From Roseiarcus sp963809245 (GTDB lineage: Bacteria > Pseudomonadota > Alphaproteobacteria > Rhizobiales > Beijerinckiaceae): 64,000 nt of DNA. The DNA lies in assembly GCA_963809245.1 (NCBI GenBank), contig CAWEIU010000007.1, forward strand, positions 62,001 to 126,000. The letters are read 5' to 3'. Shown here in pieces: positions 46,011 through 56,755 of the stretch (within the stretch, counting starts at the first letter, position 1; every line of letters starts with the position of its first letter). A program made the translations under genes and the position numbers. The notes beneath the pieces are model-generated. The model did no database searches. It was not told the origin of the DNA and worked only from the letters and a program-made list of their open reading frames with translations.

Positions 46011-46946
46011 ATGGCGGCGACGGAATTCCTTCTCCAGGCCAACGACGGTTCGCGCCTGTTCGTTCGCCAATGGCTGCCAGACGGCGCCCCGCGCGGGATC
46101 GTGCAGATCGCGCATGGCCTCGCGGAACATTCCGAGCGTTATCGCGACTTCGCCTTGGCGCTGAACGCCGCGGGCTATGGCGTCTACGCGAACGATCATC
46201 GCGGACACGGGCGCACCGCGAGCCCCGACGATCTCGGCTTCTTCGCCGCCAAGAACGGCTGGCGACTGGTCCTCGACGATCTCTGGAGCGTCAATCGCCA
46301 CATCGCTCAGCAGCACCCCGGCGCGCCGATCGTTCTCTTCGGCCATTCCATGGGGTCCTTCTTCGCGCAGGCCTTCATCGGCGAGCATGGCGAGGCGCTC
46401 GCCGGCGCGATCCTTTCCGGCTCCAACGGCCGGCCGCCGGCGATTGCGGCGCTCGGCCGCCTCATCGCGCGCTTCGAACGGCTGCGCCTCGGCGCCCGCG
46501 GCCGGAGCGATCTCCTGATGAAGATGTGGTTCGGCGCCTTCAACAAGCCGTTCGAGCCGGCGCGCACCGCTTTCGACTGGCTGTCGCGGGATCCCGCCGC
46601 GGTCGACGCCTATGTCGCCGACCCTTTGTGCGGCTTCAATTCGACAACGCAACTCGCGATCGACCTGCTCGACGCGCTGCCGCCGCTGCTGGCGCCGGCG
46701 ACGCTCGCGCGCATTCCGAAGCGGCTGCCGATCTTGATCGTCAGCGGCGCCCGCGACCCTGTCGGCGCAAATCTCCCGAGCCTCATCGACGCCTATCGCG
46801 GCGCCGGCCTCAATCCTACGGTGCGCATCTATCCCGAGGCCCGCCATGAGACGCTCAACGAGACCAACCACGAGGAAGTCAAAACCGACCTGATCGGCTG
46901 GATCGACGGCGTCGTGGCGAAGACCCCTGCCGCCGCGATCGCCTGA
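46011..46946 (+). CDS. Alpha/beta hydrolase (monoacylglycerol lipase-like)
   Basis: The 311-residue cytoplasmic hydrolase has the lysophospholipase/monoacylglycerol lipase pattern: IAHGLAEHSERYRDFALALN, NDHRGHGRTA, the nucleophile elbow GHSMGS with Ser113, the acid in VSGARDPVG and His in ARHETLNE. There is no signal peptide. It stands alone, 116 bases after smoS. Confidence 0.85.
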   Translation: MAATEFLLQANDGSRLFVRQWLPDGAPRGIVQIAHGLAEHSERYRDFALALNAAGYGVYANDHRGHGRTASPDDLGFFAAKNGWRLVLDDLWSVNRHIAQQHPGAPIVLFGHSMGSFFAQAFIGEHGEALAGAILSGSNGRPPAIAALGRLIARFERLRLGARGRSDLLMKMWFGAFNKPFEPARTAFDWLSRDPAAVDAYVADPLCGFNSTTQLAIDLLDALPPLLAPATLARIPKRLPILIVSGARDPVGANLPSLIDAYRGAGLNPTVRIYPEARHETLNETNHEEVKTDLIGWIDGVVAKTPAAAIA

Positions 46947-47045
46947 GCGTCGCGCGTCGGGCCTTTGCTCGGTTTCTCCTGCGTGACATCGCGGTGGGTT
47001 GCCGATAAGCGTGCGGCCCGGCGGTGCGGAACGGAGTGCGAGACG

Positions 47046-48569
47046 ATGGCGGTCGAAGGAAGCGTCGGGGCCCGCCTGACGACGGACCAGGTCTCGCTCA
47101 CCCGCCCCGGCCTGGAGATCGCGCTGTTCCTCGGCTTCGTGGCGATCTGGTCCGTCTATTTCACGATTTCCGAGGCGCCCGCCTCGATCCACAACGACAT
47201 GGCGGAGGCCTACGCCTGGGGCCGCGAGTTCCAGCTCGGCTACAATCAGCACCCACCCTTCTGGTCGTGGCTCTGCGGCGCGTGGTTCACGCTTTTTCCG
47301 CGCGCCGACTGGTCTTTCGCCATTCTCTCCAGCCTCAACGCGGCGATCGGCCTCGTCGGCTCCTGGAAGCTGATCGGGTTGTTCGCGGAAGGCGAGAAGC
47401 GCGTCGCGGCGACCGCGCTATTGCTGCTGACGCCCTTCTACACGTTTCTCTCGCACAAATATAACGCCAATTCGATCTTCCTCTCGATCTGGCCGTGGAC
47501 GCTGTTTTATTTCGTGCGGTCGATCGAAGGCGACAGGTTGGCCGACGCCGTGCTGTTCGGCGTGATGATGGCCTTCGCGTTGCTGTCGAAATATTTTTCG
47601 CTGATCCTGGCCGCGACCTGCTTCCTGGCGGCGATCCAGCACCCCCGCCGCGCGCGCTATTTCGCCTCCGCCTCGCCCTATGTCTCGGTCGCCGTCACGG
47701 CGGCGATCTGCGCGCCGCACGTTTGGTGGCTGGCGACGAGCGGCGCTCCCCCGCTGCGCTATCTCGCCCAGATTTCCGACAAGCACATCAGCCATATCGC
47801 GGCCGCCTCGGCGGCGACCTTCTTTGGCGCGCTGGCGCAGAACGGCGTCGTCTTCGCCGTCGTCGCCTTCGTCGCCCGACGCTCGCTCGTCGAAACCATC
47901 GCTCGCCTCAAGGCGGGTTGGACGGAACCGCGGTTCCGCTTTCTCTCGATTCTCGCCCTGGCGCCGCTGATCCTCGCGATTGGCGCGGCGCTAGCGCTGC
48001 GCACCAACCTCTCGACCAACATGCTGATCGGAACCTTCAGCCTCATGCCGCTGCTGGCGATCGAGTGTTTCGGCTGGAGCGACGCTGACCGTCTCGGTTC
48101 GCTCTCGGTGCGGCTCGCCGTCGCCCTCACGCTCGGCGCGCTCGTCGCCTCGCCGGCGGTCGCGTTCGCGCAAGCCTGGCTGTCCCACGACAACAACGAG
48201 ACCCAGCCCCGCAAGGAGCTGGCGGCGGAAGCGACGCGCCTGTGGCGCGAGGCGACCGGGCGGCCGCTGCTCTATGTCGCGGGCTCGTGGGAATACGACA
48301 ACGGCGTCGCGTTCTATAGCCCGGAACGCCCGCACGTATTCGTCGACTTCTCCACCTTCCGCAATCAGTGGGTGACGCCGCAGGCGCTCGCCGACGGCGG
48401 CTTGCTTTCGGTCTGCGTCGCAAGCGACGAGGCTTGCCTTTCCGCCACCGCGCCGTTCGCCACGCCTGAGACGACCCGCCGCAAGATCACGCTCGCGCAC
48501 GACAGCTTCGGCCACAAAGGCAAGCCGGTGACCTTCGTCGTTACGATCATCCCGCCCCGACAGGCTTGA
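47046..48569 (+). CDS. GT39/ArnT-like membrane glycosyltransferase
   Basis: The 507-residue protein has about 10-11 membrane helices and the GT-C fold start: a first helix, then an acidic loop with HNDMAEAYAWGREFQLGYNQ and HPPFWSWLCGAWF, which holds the catalytic acidic residues (ND..EA) and the HPP motif of the ArnT/PMT superfamily. The C-terminal domain is periplasmic (LLYVAGSWEYDNGVAFYSPE). These enzymes transfer a sugar from a polyprenyl-phosphate donor to lipid A, glycan or protein. The acceptor is unknown. Confidence 0.85.
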   Translation: MAVEGSVGARLTTDQVSLTRPGLEIALFLGFVAIWSVYFTISEAPASIHNDMAEAYAWGREFQLGYNQHPPFWSWLCGAWFTLFPRADWSFAILSSLNAAIGLVGSWKLIGLFAEGEKRVAATALLLLTPFYTFLSHKYNANSIFLSIWPWTLFYFVRSIEGDRLADAVLFGVMMAFALLSKYFSLILAATCFLAAIQHPRRARYFASASPYVSVAVTAAICAPHVWWLATSGAPPLRYLAQISDKHISHIAAASAATFFGALAQNGVVFAVVAFVARRSLVETIARLKAGWTEPRFRFLSILALAPLILAIGAALALRTNLSTNMLIGTFSLMPLLAIECFGWSDADRLGSLSVRLAVALTLGALVASPAVAFAQAWLSHDNNETQPRKELAAEATRLWREATGRPLLYVAGSWEYDNGVAFYSPERPHVFVDFSTFRNQWVTPQALADGGLLSVCVASDEACLSATAPFATPETTRRKITLAHDSFGHKGKPVTFVVTIIPPRQA

Positions 48570-48666
48570 CCGCCTCGCAGCGAGATCGGGGCGCAAGCCC
48601 ATTGCCATGCCGCCCGCACGCGTCTATTCGGACGCCGAACCCGAACATTGACGAGGACGCGCCGCC

Positions 48667-50889
<2,223 letters not shown>

Positions 50890-50918
50890 AGCGAATTGCG
50901 TTTGGTCCGAACCGGCGC

Positions 50919-51000
50919 CGTCATTGCGAGCGAAGCGAAGCACTCCAGCAGCGCCAAGCTAGCGATGGATTGCTTCGTCGCTTCGCTCCTCGCAATGACG
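50919..51000. repeat. Palindromic repeat, family P1, second copy
   Basis: The arms are CGTCATTGCGAGCGAAGCGA (from 50919) and its reverse complement ending in CTCCTCGCAATGACG at 51000. The outer flanks are also inverted: TAGAGCGAATTGCG (from 50887) and the complement of GCAATGCGCTCTA (to 51028). It lies between purL and bolA and resembles the copy at 45021. Confidence 0.85.
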
Positions 51001-51061
51001 GTCCGACCTGATTGCAATGCGCTCTAGCCGCACTAACGAAACGCAACAGGAGCCGAAATCA

Positions 51062-51292
51062 ATGGCGATGTCGATGGCCGAAATCGAGAGCATGATCCGC
51101 GAGGCGCTGCCCGACGCGAAGGTCGAGGTGCGGGATCTGGCCGGCGACGGCAACCACTACGCCGCCACGGTCGTCAGCGCCGCCTTCGCCGGCAAGAGCC
51201 GCGTGCAACAGCACCAGATGGTCTATGCCGCGCTCCAGGGCCGCATGGGCGGGGTGCTGCACGCGCTCGCGCTGACGACGTCGGCGCAGTAA
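51062..51292 (+). CDS. bolA: BolA family protein
   Basis: The 76-residue protein is a BolA/IbaG-type regulator of iron-sulfur trafficking that pairs with a monothiol glutaredoxin. The pattern is MAEIESMIREALPDAKVEVR, DLAGDGNHYAATVVSAAF, then RVQQHQMVYAALQGRMGG with the conserved QQHQ.VY; His residues in GDGNHY and QQHQ fit the iron-sulfur ligand role. ATG 51062 has an AGGAG ribosome site. The usual partner grxD does not follow; a toxin-antitoxin pair does. Confidence 0.9.
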   Translation: MAMSMAEIESMIREALPDAKVEVRDLAGDGNHYAATVVSAAFAGKSRVQQHQMVYAALQGRMGGVLHALALTTSAQ

Positions 51293-51404
51293 GGGGATGG
51301 ACGCGGAATTTGACGCCCGCTCGGCTCTGGCGCCATTCTATCGCGTCATTTCTGTCGGATGACCGGAGGGCGTCGCCGCGCACTCTGTCCCTCGGTGGTC
51401 GACC

Positions 51405-51623
51405 ATGCCTGGAACGCTGATGAGCTATGTCGTCAAAGTCGGCTTCGACGAGTCCGAGGGCCGATACTTCGTGATCTATTCTGACGTTCCTGGCCTGCAC
51501 ATTGAAGCCGACAGCTTCGAGGAATTCGTGGAGGCCGTGCAGGACGTCGCCCCCGATTTGGTGGGAGCGCATCCTGAGGGTTGCCGACTTCGCTTCGAGC
51601 GAGAAGTCGCCCTCACCGGCTGA
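51405..51623 (+). CDS. DUF1902 / HicB-like antitoxin
   Basis: The 72-residue product matches the DUF1902 group of HicB-like partial folds: YVVKVGFDESEGRYFVIYSD, VPGLHIEADSFEEFVEAVQD. Antitoxins of this type bind the HicA partner and the operon DNA. The stop codon overlaps the start of the HicA gene (TGATG), typical of a coupled toxin-antitoxin pair. Here the antitoxin comes first. Confidence 0.8.
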   Translation: MPGTLMSYVVKVGFDESEGRYFVIYSDVPGLHIEADSFEEFVEAVQDVAPDLVGAHPEGCRLRFEREVALTG

Positions 51624-51820
51624 TGGGCTCCAATCTTTATCCCGAGCTTGCCCGGTTGCTGCGTGAAGCAGATTGCGCCTTCGTGCGGCAGGCCGAGGGT
51701 TCACACGAAATCTGGCGCACCCCGATTACCAACCGCAATTTCACGGTCCCAAGGAACACCGTGATTGTGCATACGGCCAACGCGGTGCTGAAAGACGCTG
51801 GTTTGCCGAAGGCGTTTTGA
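51623..51820 (+). CDS. hicA: HicA family mRNA interferase toxin
   Basis: The 65-residue protein has a double-stranded-RNA-binding-like fold of HicA: LYPELARLLREADCAFVRQA, then EGSHEIWRTPITNRNFTVPR with the catalytic His in GSHEIW and the HTANAVLKDAGL tail. It cleaves mRNA when free. ATG 51623 is preferred because it overlaps the antitoxin stop, although an in-frame start exists 42 bases upstream. Confidence 0.85.
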   Translation: MGSNLYPELARLLREADCAFVRQAEGSHEIWRTPITNRNFTVPRNTVIVHTANAVLKDAGLPKAF

Positions 51821-51950
51821 CGCCCAAGTCCAGCGACTTTTTGGCTTCATGGAACCGAGACGACCGCTTGCCGAACGCCCCCTCGCCCCGCCTGCAGCGC
51901 GATCGCCTCGCCTCCCCGCCCCAGAAGGCGACGTCGGCGGAGTAACCCCG

Positions 51951-52387
51951 CCGTCATCGCGAGCGGAGCGAAGCGATCCAGAGATCGCGACGCCCGAAAT
52001 TGAGCGCTGATCTCGCTTCACGCGAAATCGCTATAGAGATCGCGCCACCCGGGGTTGAATCGGTCGATCAGTAGCAGCTTGTTGCGGCGGGACGCGCCCT
52101 TGATTTGCTTCTCCCGGTCAATCGCTGCCGCCATGTCCTCGTACATCTCGTAGTAAACGAGCGGCTTGCAGCCGTACCGGCTCGTAAATCCTGGCGTAAG
52201 CCCCTCCTTGTGTTGGGAAACGCGCTGGGGCAAATTGGACGTGACGCCGGTGTAGAGCGTTCCGTTGCGTTTGCTCGCCATGATGTAAATGGCCGGGCGC
52301 TTCATCGCGGCAGTTCACTGGCGCCGTCTCGCCGCCGAATTGCGGACGCGCGATCTCTGGATCGCTTCGCTCCGCTCGCGATGACGG
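51951..52387. mobile_element. GIY-YIG unit bounded by 39-bp perfect inverted repeats (candidate element)
   Basis: The left repeat 51951-51989 and the right repeat 52349-52387 are exact reverse complements over 39 bases (core CGTCATCGCGAGCGGAGCG... and its complement), and the similarity goes on imperfectly inward for about 15 bases (CGCCCGAAATTG against CGTCCGCAATTC). Only the GIY-YIG gene lies between them. The repeats are the same family as the P1 palindromes at 45021 and 50919, which lack a gene. Mobility is inferred. No target duplication was recognised. Confidence 0.55.
52018..52305 (-). CDS. Small GIY-YIG nuclease family protein
   Basis: The 95-residue protein is a solitary GIY-YIG domain: AIYIMASKRNGTLYTGVTSN holds the two short strands (YIM and YTG), the following LPQRVSQHKEGL has the catalytic Arg and His, and AAIDREKQIKGASR has the metal-binding Glu. 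Such proteins are common in alphaproteobacteria and some are annotated as excinuclease-like. It starts 44 bases from the right inverted repeat and stops 29 bases from the left one. Confidence 0.88.
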   Translation of the reverse strand: MKRPAIYIMASKRNGTLYTGVTSNLPQRVSQHKEGLTPGFTSRYGCKPLVYYEMYEDMAAAIDREKQIKGASRRNKLLLIDRFNPGWRDLYSDFA

Positions 52388-52402
52388 GACCTCTCTTCAC
52401 CA

Positions 52403-53969
52403 CTACCTGCCCCAGCGCCGCGCAGCCCACTTCTCCCTCAGCTCCCGCTTGAGCACCTTCCCGATCGCGCTGCGCGGCAGCGCGTCGACAAAGCGCACCG
52501 CGGCGAGCTTTTGCGTCTTGCCGAGGCGGGCATTGGTCCAGTCGCGCAACTCCCCGGCGTCGGGTGCGGCTCCGTGTTTGAGCGCCACGAACGCGACCGG
52601 CGTCTCGCCCCATTCGTCCGAGGGAACGCCGACGACCGCCGCCTCGGCGATCTCTGCGCGCTCGCCAAGCACGGCCTCGATGTCGCTCGGGTAAATGTTG
52701 AAGCCGCCGGAAATGATCATGTCCTTGCGGCGATCCATCAGGATGAGAAAGCCGTCCTCGTCGAAGCGCCCGACGTCGCCGGTGCGGATGAAGCGCCGCC
52801 CTTCGGCGTCGAGCCACTCCGCCGCGCGCGTCGCATCGGGCCGTTTGCGATAACCTTCCATCATCGCGCCTGAGCGGCCAACGATCTCGCCGGCTTCGCC
52901 TCGGGCGGCCTCGAGGCCCTCTTCGTCGATGAGCCGGATCTCGTGGCCTTCAGCGGGCCGGCCGACAGTGTGCAGCTTGTCCGGGAAGAGATGCGCCGGC
53001 AGCAGGCAGGAGCCGCCGCCCTCGGTCATGCCGTAAATCTCGATCAAGCCGCCGGGCCAGCGCTTCAGCACTTCGCGCTTGAGTTCGGCCGAGAACGGCG
53101 CGCTGGTCGAGAATTTCATTTGAAAGCTCGTCAGATCGAACGCGTCGAAATCCGGCAGCGCCATGATGCGGCGGTATTGCACCGGGACGAGCATCGCGTG
53201 CGTAGCGCGCACGCGCTCGGCAAGCGCGAGGAAAGCGCGCGCCTCGAACTTGCGCATCAGCGCGATCGCGCCGCCCATGGCCAGCGCGGGGATGAGACTG
53301 ACGAGCGTCGTATTTGAGTAGAGCGGCGTCGAGAGCAGCGCGACGGAGTCCGGTCCATAGCCGAACTGGCGGGCCCGCCGCGTATGGGCCCATCGCATCG
53401 CATGCGATTGGTCGATGCCCTTTGGCGCGCCGGTGGTTCCCGAGGAATAGATTGTGTTGAACACCCATTCAGGGACGACCTCGACCGTCGCCGGGCGCGT
53501 GCTCTGTGGCGCGAGCCAGTCTACGAATTGGACGCCCCGCGCCTCGCCGTCGAGCGCGACGCGGGGCAAGTCGGCCTCGACGTCAGCTGAGCGCGGCCTC
53601 GGTCGTCGCATCGAGAAAGAGAACCCGCGCCTCGCAATCGCGCGTCATTTCGGCAAGACTTTTCGACGTCGCGCTCGGCGCGAGCGGCGCGACGGCTACG
53701 CCGACCCGCAACGCGCCGAAAAAGGCGGCGACATATTCGAAGCTCGAGGCGGCGCAGATCGCGACCGTCTCGCGCGGGTGGACCCCGTCGCGCTGCAATG
53801 CCGCGGCGACGCGGTCGATCGCCGCGTCGAACTCGCGATAGGTCATCCTCCGCTCGCCGTCGATCACGGCGATGCGGTCGGGCGCTTCGGCCGCCGTCGC
53901 GCGCACTCGATCGGCGATCCGCTCGAACTCGGGCCACCCCTGGGGAAAGTCCGGGAGGCCGCCGCTCAT
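52403..53969 (-). pseudogene. AMP-dependent acyl-CoA synthetase/ligase, frameshifted
   Basis: The first frame from ATG 53969 reads GLPDFPQGWPEFERIADRVR to VLFLDATTEAALS and stops at 53583. The next frame resumes ADVEADLPRVALDGEARG and goes on to the stop at 52403, with the ATP-binding IYSSGTTGAPKGIDQSH, the adenylation motif EIYGMTEGGGSCLLP, and GDVGRFDEDGFLILMDRRKD. One extra base at 53588 breaks the frame, and removal gives a 521-residue enzyme of normal length with the catalytic Lys region AIGKVLKREL. The ATG overlaps the end of the quinone oxidoreductase gene by 4 bases, so the two were co-translated. Acid substrate unknown. Confidence 0.85.
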
Positions 53970-54964
53970 GGAACGGTGACCACCACCTTGCCCAGCGCCC
54001 CGCGCCCCGCCAGCAGCGCGATCGCCTCGCCTCCGCGCCCAAGGGGAAAATGGGCCGAGACGCGCGGCTTGATCTTGCCTTGCGCGTAGAGCTCGATCAG
54101 TTCGGCGTTGTTGGCCGCATTGGCCTTGGGATCGCGGCGGGCGAAATCACCCCAGAAGACGCCGACGATGTCGCAGCCTTTGAGCAGCGCCAGGTTGAGT
54201 GGGATCCTCGGAATACCCGCGGGGAAGCCGACGACGAGGAAGCGCCCCTCCCAGGCGATGGCGCGCAGCGCCGCTTCGCTATAGTCGCCGCCGACGCTGT
54301 CGTAGATCACGTCGGCGCCGCTCTCGCCGCAAGCGGATTTGAAGAGATCGGCGAGCTTCCTCGAGCCGTCCTTGTCGAACGGTCCAGAGGGATAGACCAC
54401 GCCGGAATCGGCGCCCCATCTCTTGGCGAGATCGACCTTGTCCGGCGTCGAAGCGGCGGCGATGACGCGCGCCCCCATCGCCTTGCCGAGTTCGACCGCC
54501 GCCGAACCGACCCCGCCGGCGGCGCCTAGGACGAGCAGGCTCTGACCCGGCTTCAGATGCGCCCGATCCTTCAAAGCGTGGTAGGTCGTGCCGTAGGTGA
54601 ACAGCAGCGACGCGGCCTCGTCGAACGGCATCGCGTCGGGGATTGGCGTCGCGCGATCCTCCGCGACGGCGACCTTCTCGGCCATGCCGCCCCAGCCGGG
54701 CGAGGCGAGCACGCGCTCGCCGACCTTGAGCCGCTTCACCTCGGCGCCGACGCTCTCGATCACGCCGGCGACTTCGCCGCCCGGCGAGAAGGGGCGCGGC
54801 GGGCGGATCTGATATTTGTCCTCGATGACGAGCGAATCCGGGAAATTGACGCCGCAGGCGGCGACCCGAATGACGACCTCGTGCGGGCGCGGCGCCGGAT
54901 CGGCAACCTCGTCGAGAACGAGCGTTTCGGGTCCGCCGGCGGCCTTGCTCAATAGCGCTTTCAT
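53966..54964 (-). CDS. NADPH:quinone oxidoreductase family (zinc-free MDR)
   Basis: The 332-residue medium-chain dehydrogenase has the QOR pattern: MKALLSKAAGGPETLVLDEV, ACGVNFPDSLVIEDKYQIRP (no Cys/His zinc ligands), then LVLGAAGGVGSAAVELGKAM for NADPH binding. Such proteins reduce quinones or enoyl-CoA-like compounds. The adjacent acyl-CoA ligase suggests a role in fatty-acid or aromatic-acid metabolism. ATG 54964 starts the family N-terminus; upstream in-frame sequence is antisense. Confidence 0.9.
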   Translation of the reverse strand: MKALLSKAAGGPETLVLDEVADPAPRPHEVVIRVAACGVNFPDSLVIEDKYQIRPPRPFSPGGEVAGVIESVGAEVKRLKVGERVLASPGWGGMAEKVAVAEDRATPIPDAMPFDEAASLLFTYGTTYHALKDRAHLKPGQSLLVLGAAGGVGSAAVELGKAMGARVIAAASTPDKVDLAKRWGADSGVVYPSGPFDKDGSRKLADLFKSACGESGADVIYDSVGGDYSEAALRAIAWEGRFLVVGFPAGIPRIPLNLALLKGCDIVGVFWGDFARRDPKANAANNAELIELYAQGKIKPRVSAHFPLGRGGEAIALLAGRGALGKVVVTVP

Positions 54965-55128
54965 CGTTGACGTCTCTCCCTTTGCGAGGTTCGCCCGTCG
55001 CTTGCGGCGCCGCAGTCGAATCCTGCCATTGGCTCGCGATGCTAACGATGGCGCCGGGGAAGGCAAGCCGAGCTTGACAATCACGCCTGGCGCTGACGTT
55101 TGTCGCCACGAACCGTTCGAAAGAGCAC

Positions 55129-56073
55129 ATGGACGATCCACGTCTGGACGACCCGCATCTCACCGCCCCGCTCGCGCCGTTTCACGGCGAGCGGCCGGCG
55201 GCGCCGGCATGGTTTTCGCGCGCGCTTCAGCATCAGCCGGAGCGCCGCTTCGTCACGGTCGAAGGGGCGAAGATCGAGACGCTGGTCTGGGAGCCGGCGG
55301 ATAAGCCTCAGAAGCCGGGCCTCATGCTGCTGCACGGCAACGGCGCGCACGCCGACTGGTGGTCGTTCCTCGCGCCTTATCTCGCCAAGGATCGCCGCGT
55401 CGTCGCGCTCTCATGGTCGGGCATGGGCGGCTCGGATTGGCGACCTCTGTATTCGCGAGCCATCTTCGAGCGCGAGCCGATCGCGGTCGCCGCGGCGACC
55501 CGCCTCGACGAAAACGGGCCACCGATCCTCATCGCTCATTCCTTCGGCGGGCGGATCGCGCTGTCGCTCATCGCCAATCACCCCGAGCCGTTCGGCGCGG
55601 CGGTGATCGTCGACCCGCCCGTCTTCGCGCCGGATCGTCCCTCGAAGCCCGGGCCAGGCGACGCGCCGCCCAAGCCGCACCGTGTCTATTCGACGCTGGC
55701 GGAAGCGTTGGCCCGCTTCCGGTTCCTGCCGATGCAGCCCTGCGCCAATCTCTTCATCGCCGATCACATCGCCCGCCTCAGCCTGCGGGAAGTCCCCGAA
55801 GGCGGCTGGACGTGGCGGTTCGATCCATTCCTGTGGCGGAATATGAAGCGGGAGGACCCTGCGATCGACATCAGGGCCGCCAAGCGTCCGCTGGCGCTCG
55901 TTCGCGGCGGCGTGTCGCGGCTCATGCGAGCCGAGGACGCCGCCTTCATGATGAGCCTGCTCCCGGAAGGCTCGCCCCATGTCGAGATCCCGGAAGCCGA
56001 TCATCATGTGATGATCGACCAGCCGCTCGCCTTCGTCGCAGCGATCGAGGCGTTGCTGACGAGCTGGCCGTAG
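55129..56073 (+). CDS. Alpha/beta hydrolase
   Basis: The 314-residue protein has the alpha/beta hydrolase order: oxyanion region LMLLHGNGAHADWW, nucleophile elbow LIAHSFGGRIALSL, the acid region LVRGGVSRLMRAED and the final His in PEADHHVMIDQP. The family includes epoxide hydrolases and haloalkane dehalogenases, but no special ligand residue was recognised. It is divergent from the oxidoreductase and convergent with pth. Confidence 0.85.
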   Translation: MDDPRLDDPHLTAPLAPFHGERPAAPAWFSRALQHQPERRFVTVEGAKIETLVWEPADKPQKPGLMLLHGNGAHADWWSFLAPYLAKDRRVVALSWSGMGGSDWRPLYSRAIFEREPIAVAAATRLDENGPPILIAHSFGGRIALSLIANHPEPFGAAVIVDPPVFAPDRPSKPGPGDAPPKPHRVYSTLAEALARFRFLPMQPCANLFIADHIARLSLREVPEGGWTWRFDPFLWRNMKREDPAIDIRAAKRPLALVRGGVSRLMRAEDAAFMMSLLPEGSPHVEIPEADHHVMIDQPLAFVAAIEALLTSWP

Positions 56074-56078
56074 CGGTC

Positions 56079-56675
56079 CTACATGCTGTCCTTGCCGGCG
56101 AAGCCGGCGGCCTCGATGGCGAGATGCGTCTTGTTCTGGAAGCTCGCGTCCTGGCCGGCGACGAGCAACTCGGCGGCGTCGGCGACCGCGTCGCACACCG
56201 CCTCGACCCAGGGCATTTCCGACTTGGCGAAGTCGCCGAGGACGAAGTTATGCACCAGCGCCTTGTCGCCGGGATGGCCGATGCCGAGACGCACGCGCTT
56301 GTAATCGTTGCCGATATGGGCGGTGATCGAGCGCAGGCCGTTGTGGCCCGCCGCCCCGCCGCCCACCTTGACCCTCACTTTGGCGGGGGCGAGGTCGAGT
56401 TCGTCGTGCAGCACGACGATCGCGCCGAGGTCGAGCTTGTAATAGCGCATCGCCTCGCCGACGCTGCGGCCGGATTCGTTCATGTAGGTTTCCGGCATCA
56501 GCAGCGCCACGCGCTCGCCGCCGATCGTTCCTTCGGCGATCTGGCCCTGGAACCGAGCGCGGAAGGGCGCAAAGCGGCGCCGCTCCGCCATCCGCTCGAC
56601 GGCCATGAAGCCGATATTGTGCCGGTTCCTGGCGTGGCGCGCGCCCGGATTGCCGAGGCCTGCGATGAGGATCAT
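56079..56675 (-). CDS. pth: Peptidyl-tRNA hydrolase
   Basis: Pth frees tRNA from peptidyl-tRNA that drops off the ribosome. The 198-residue protein has the complete family pattern: LIAGLGNPGARHARNRHNIG with the key Asn9 and His19, LMPETYMNESGRSVGEAM, VLHDELDLAPAKVRVKVGG with the catalytic Asp, and GHNGLRSITAHIGN. The C-terminal tail is normal. It follows rplY on the same strand across an intrinsic terminator, the usual rplY-pth order. Confidence 0.96.
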   Translation of the reverse strand: MILIAGLGNPGARHARNRHNIGFMAVERMAERRRFAPFRARFQGQIAEGTIGGERVALLMPETYMNESGRSVGEAMRYYKLDLGAIVVLHDELDLAPAKVRVKVGGGAAGHNGLRSITAHIGNDYKRVRLGIGHPGDKALVHNFVLGDFAKSEMPWVEAVCDAVADAAELLVAGQDASFQNKTHLAIEAAGFAGKDSM

Positions 56676-56689
56676 GACGCCTGCCGATC

Positions 56690-56722
56690 AAAAAGCCCGC
56701 CCGCCGGCAAGGGCGGACGGGC
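56690..56722 (-). terminator. Intrinsic terminator between rplY and pth
   Basis: On the minus strand GCCCGTCCGCC (56722-56712) pairs with GGCGGGCGGGC (56705-56695) and is followed by five T (56694-56690). It lies between the stop of rplY and the start of pth and would reduce read-through into pth. Confidence 0.85.
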
Positions 56723-56755
56723 CAAGAGCCTAAAGTCCGGCGCGGAGCCGGCCTA

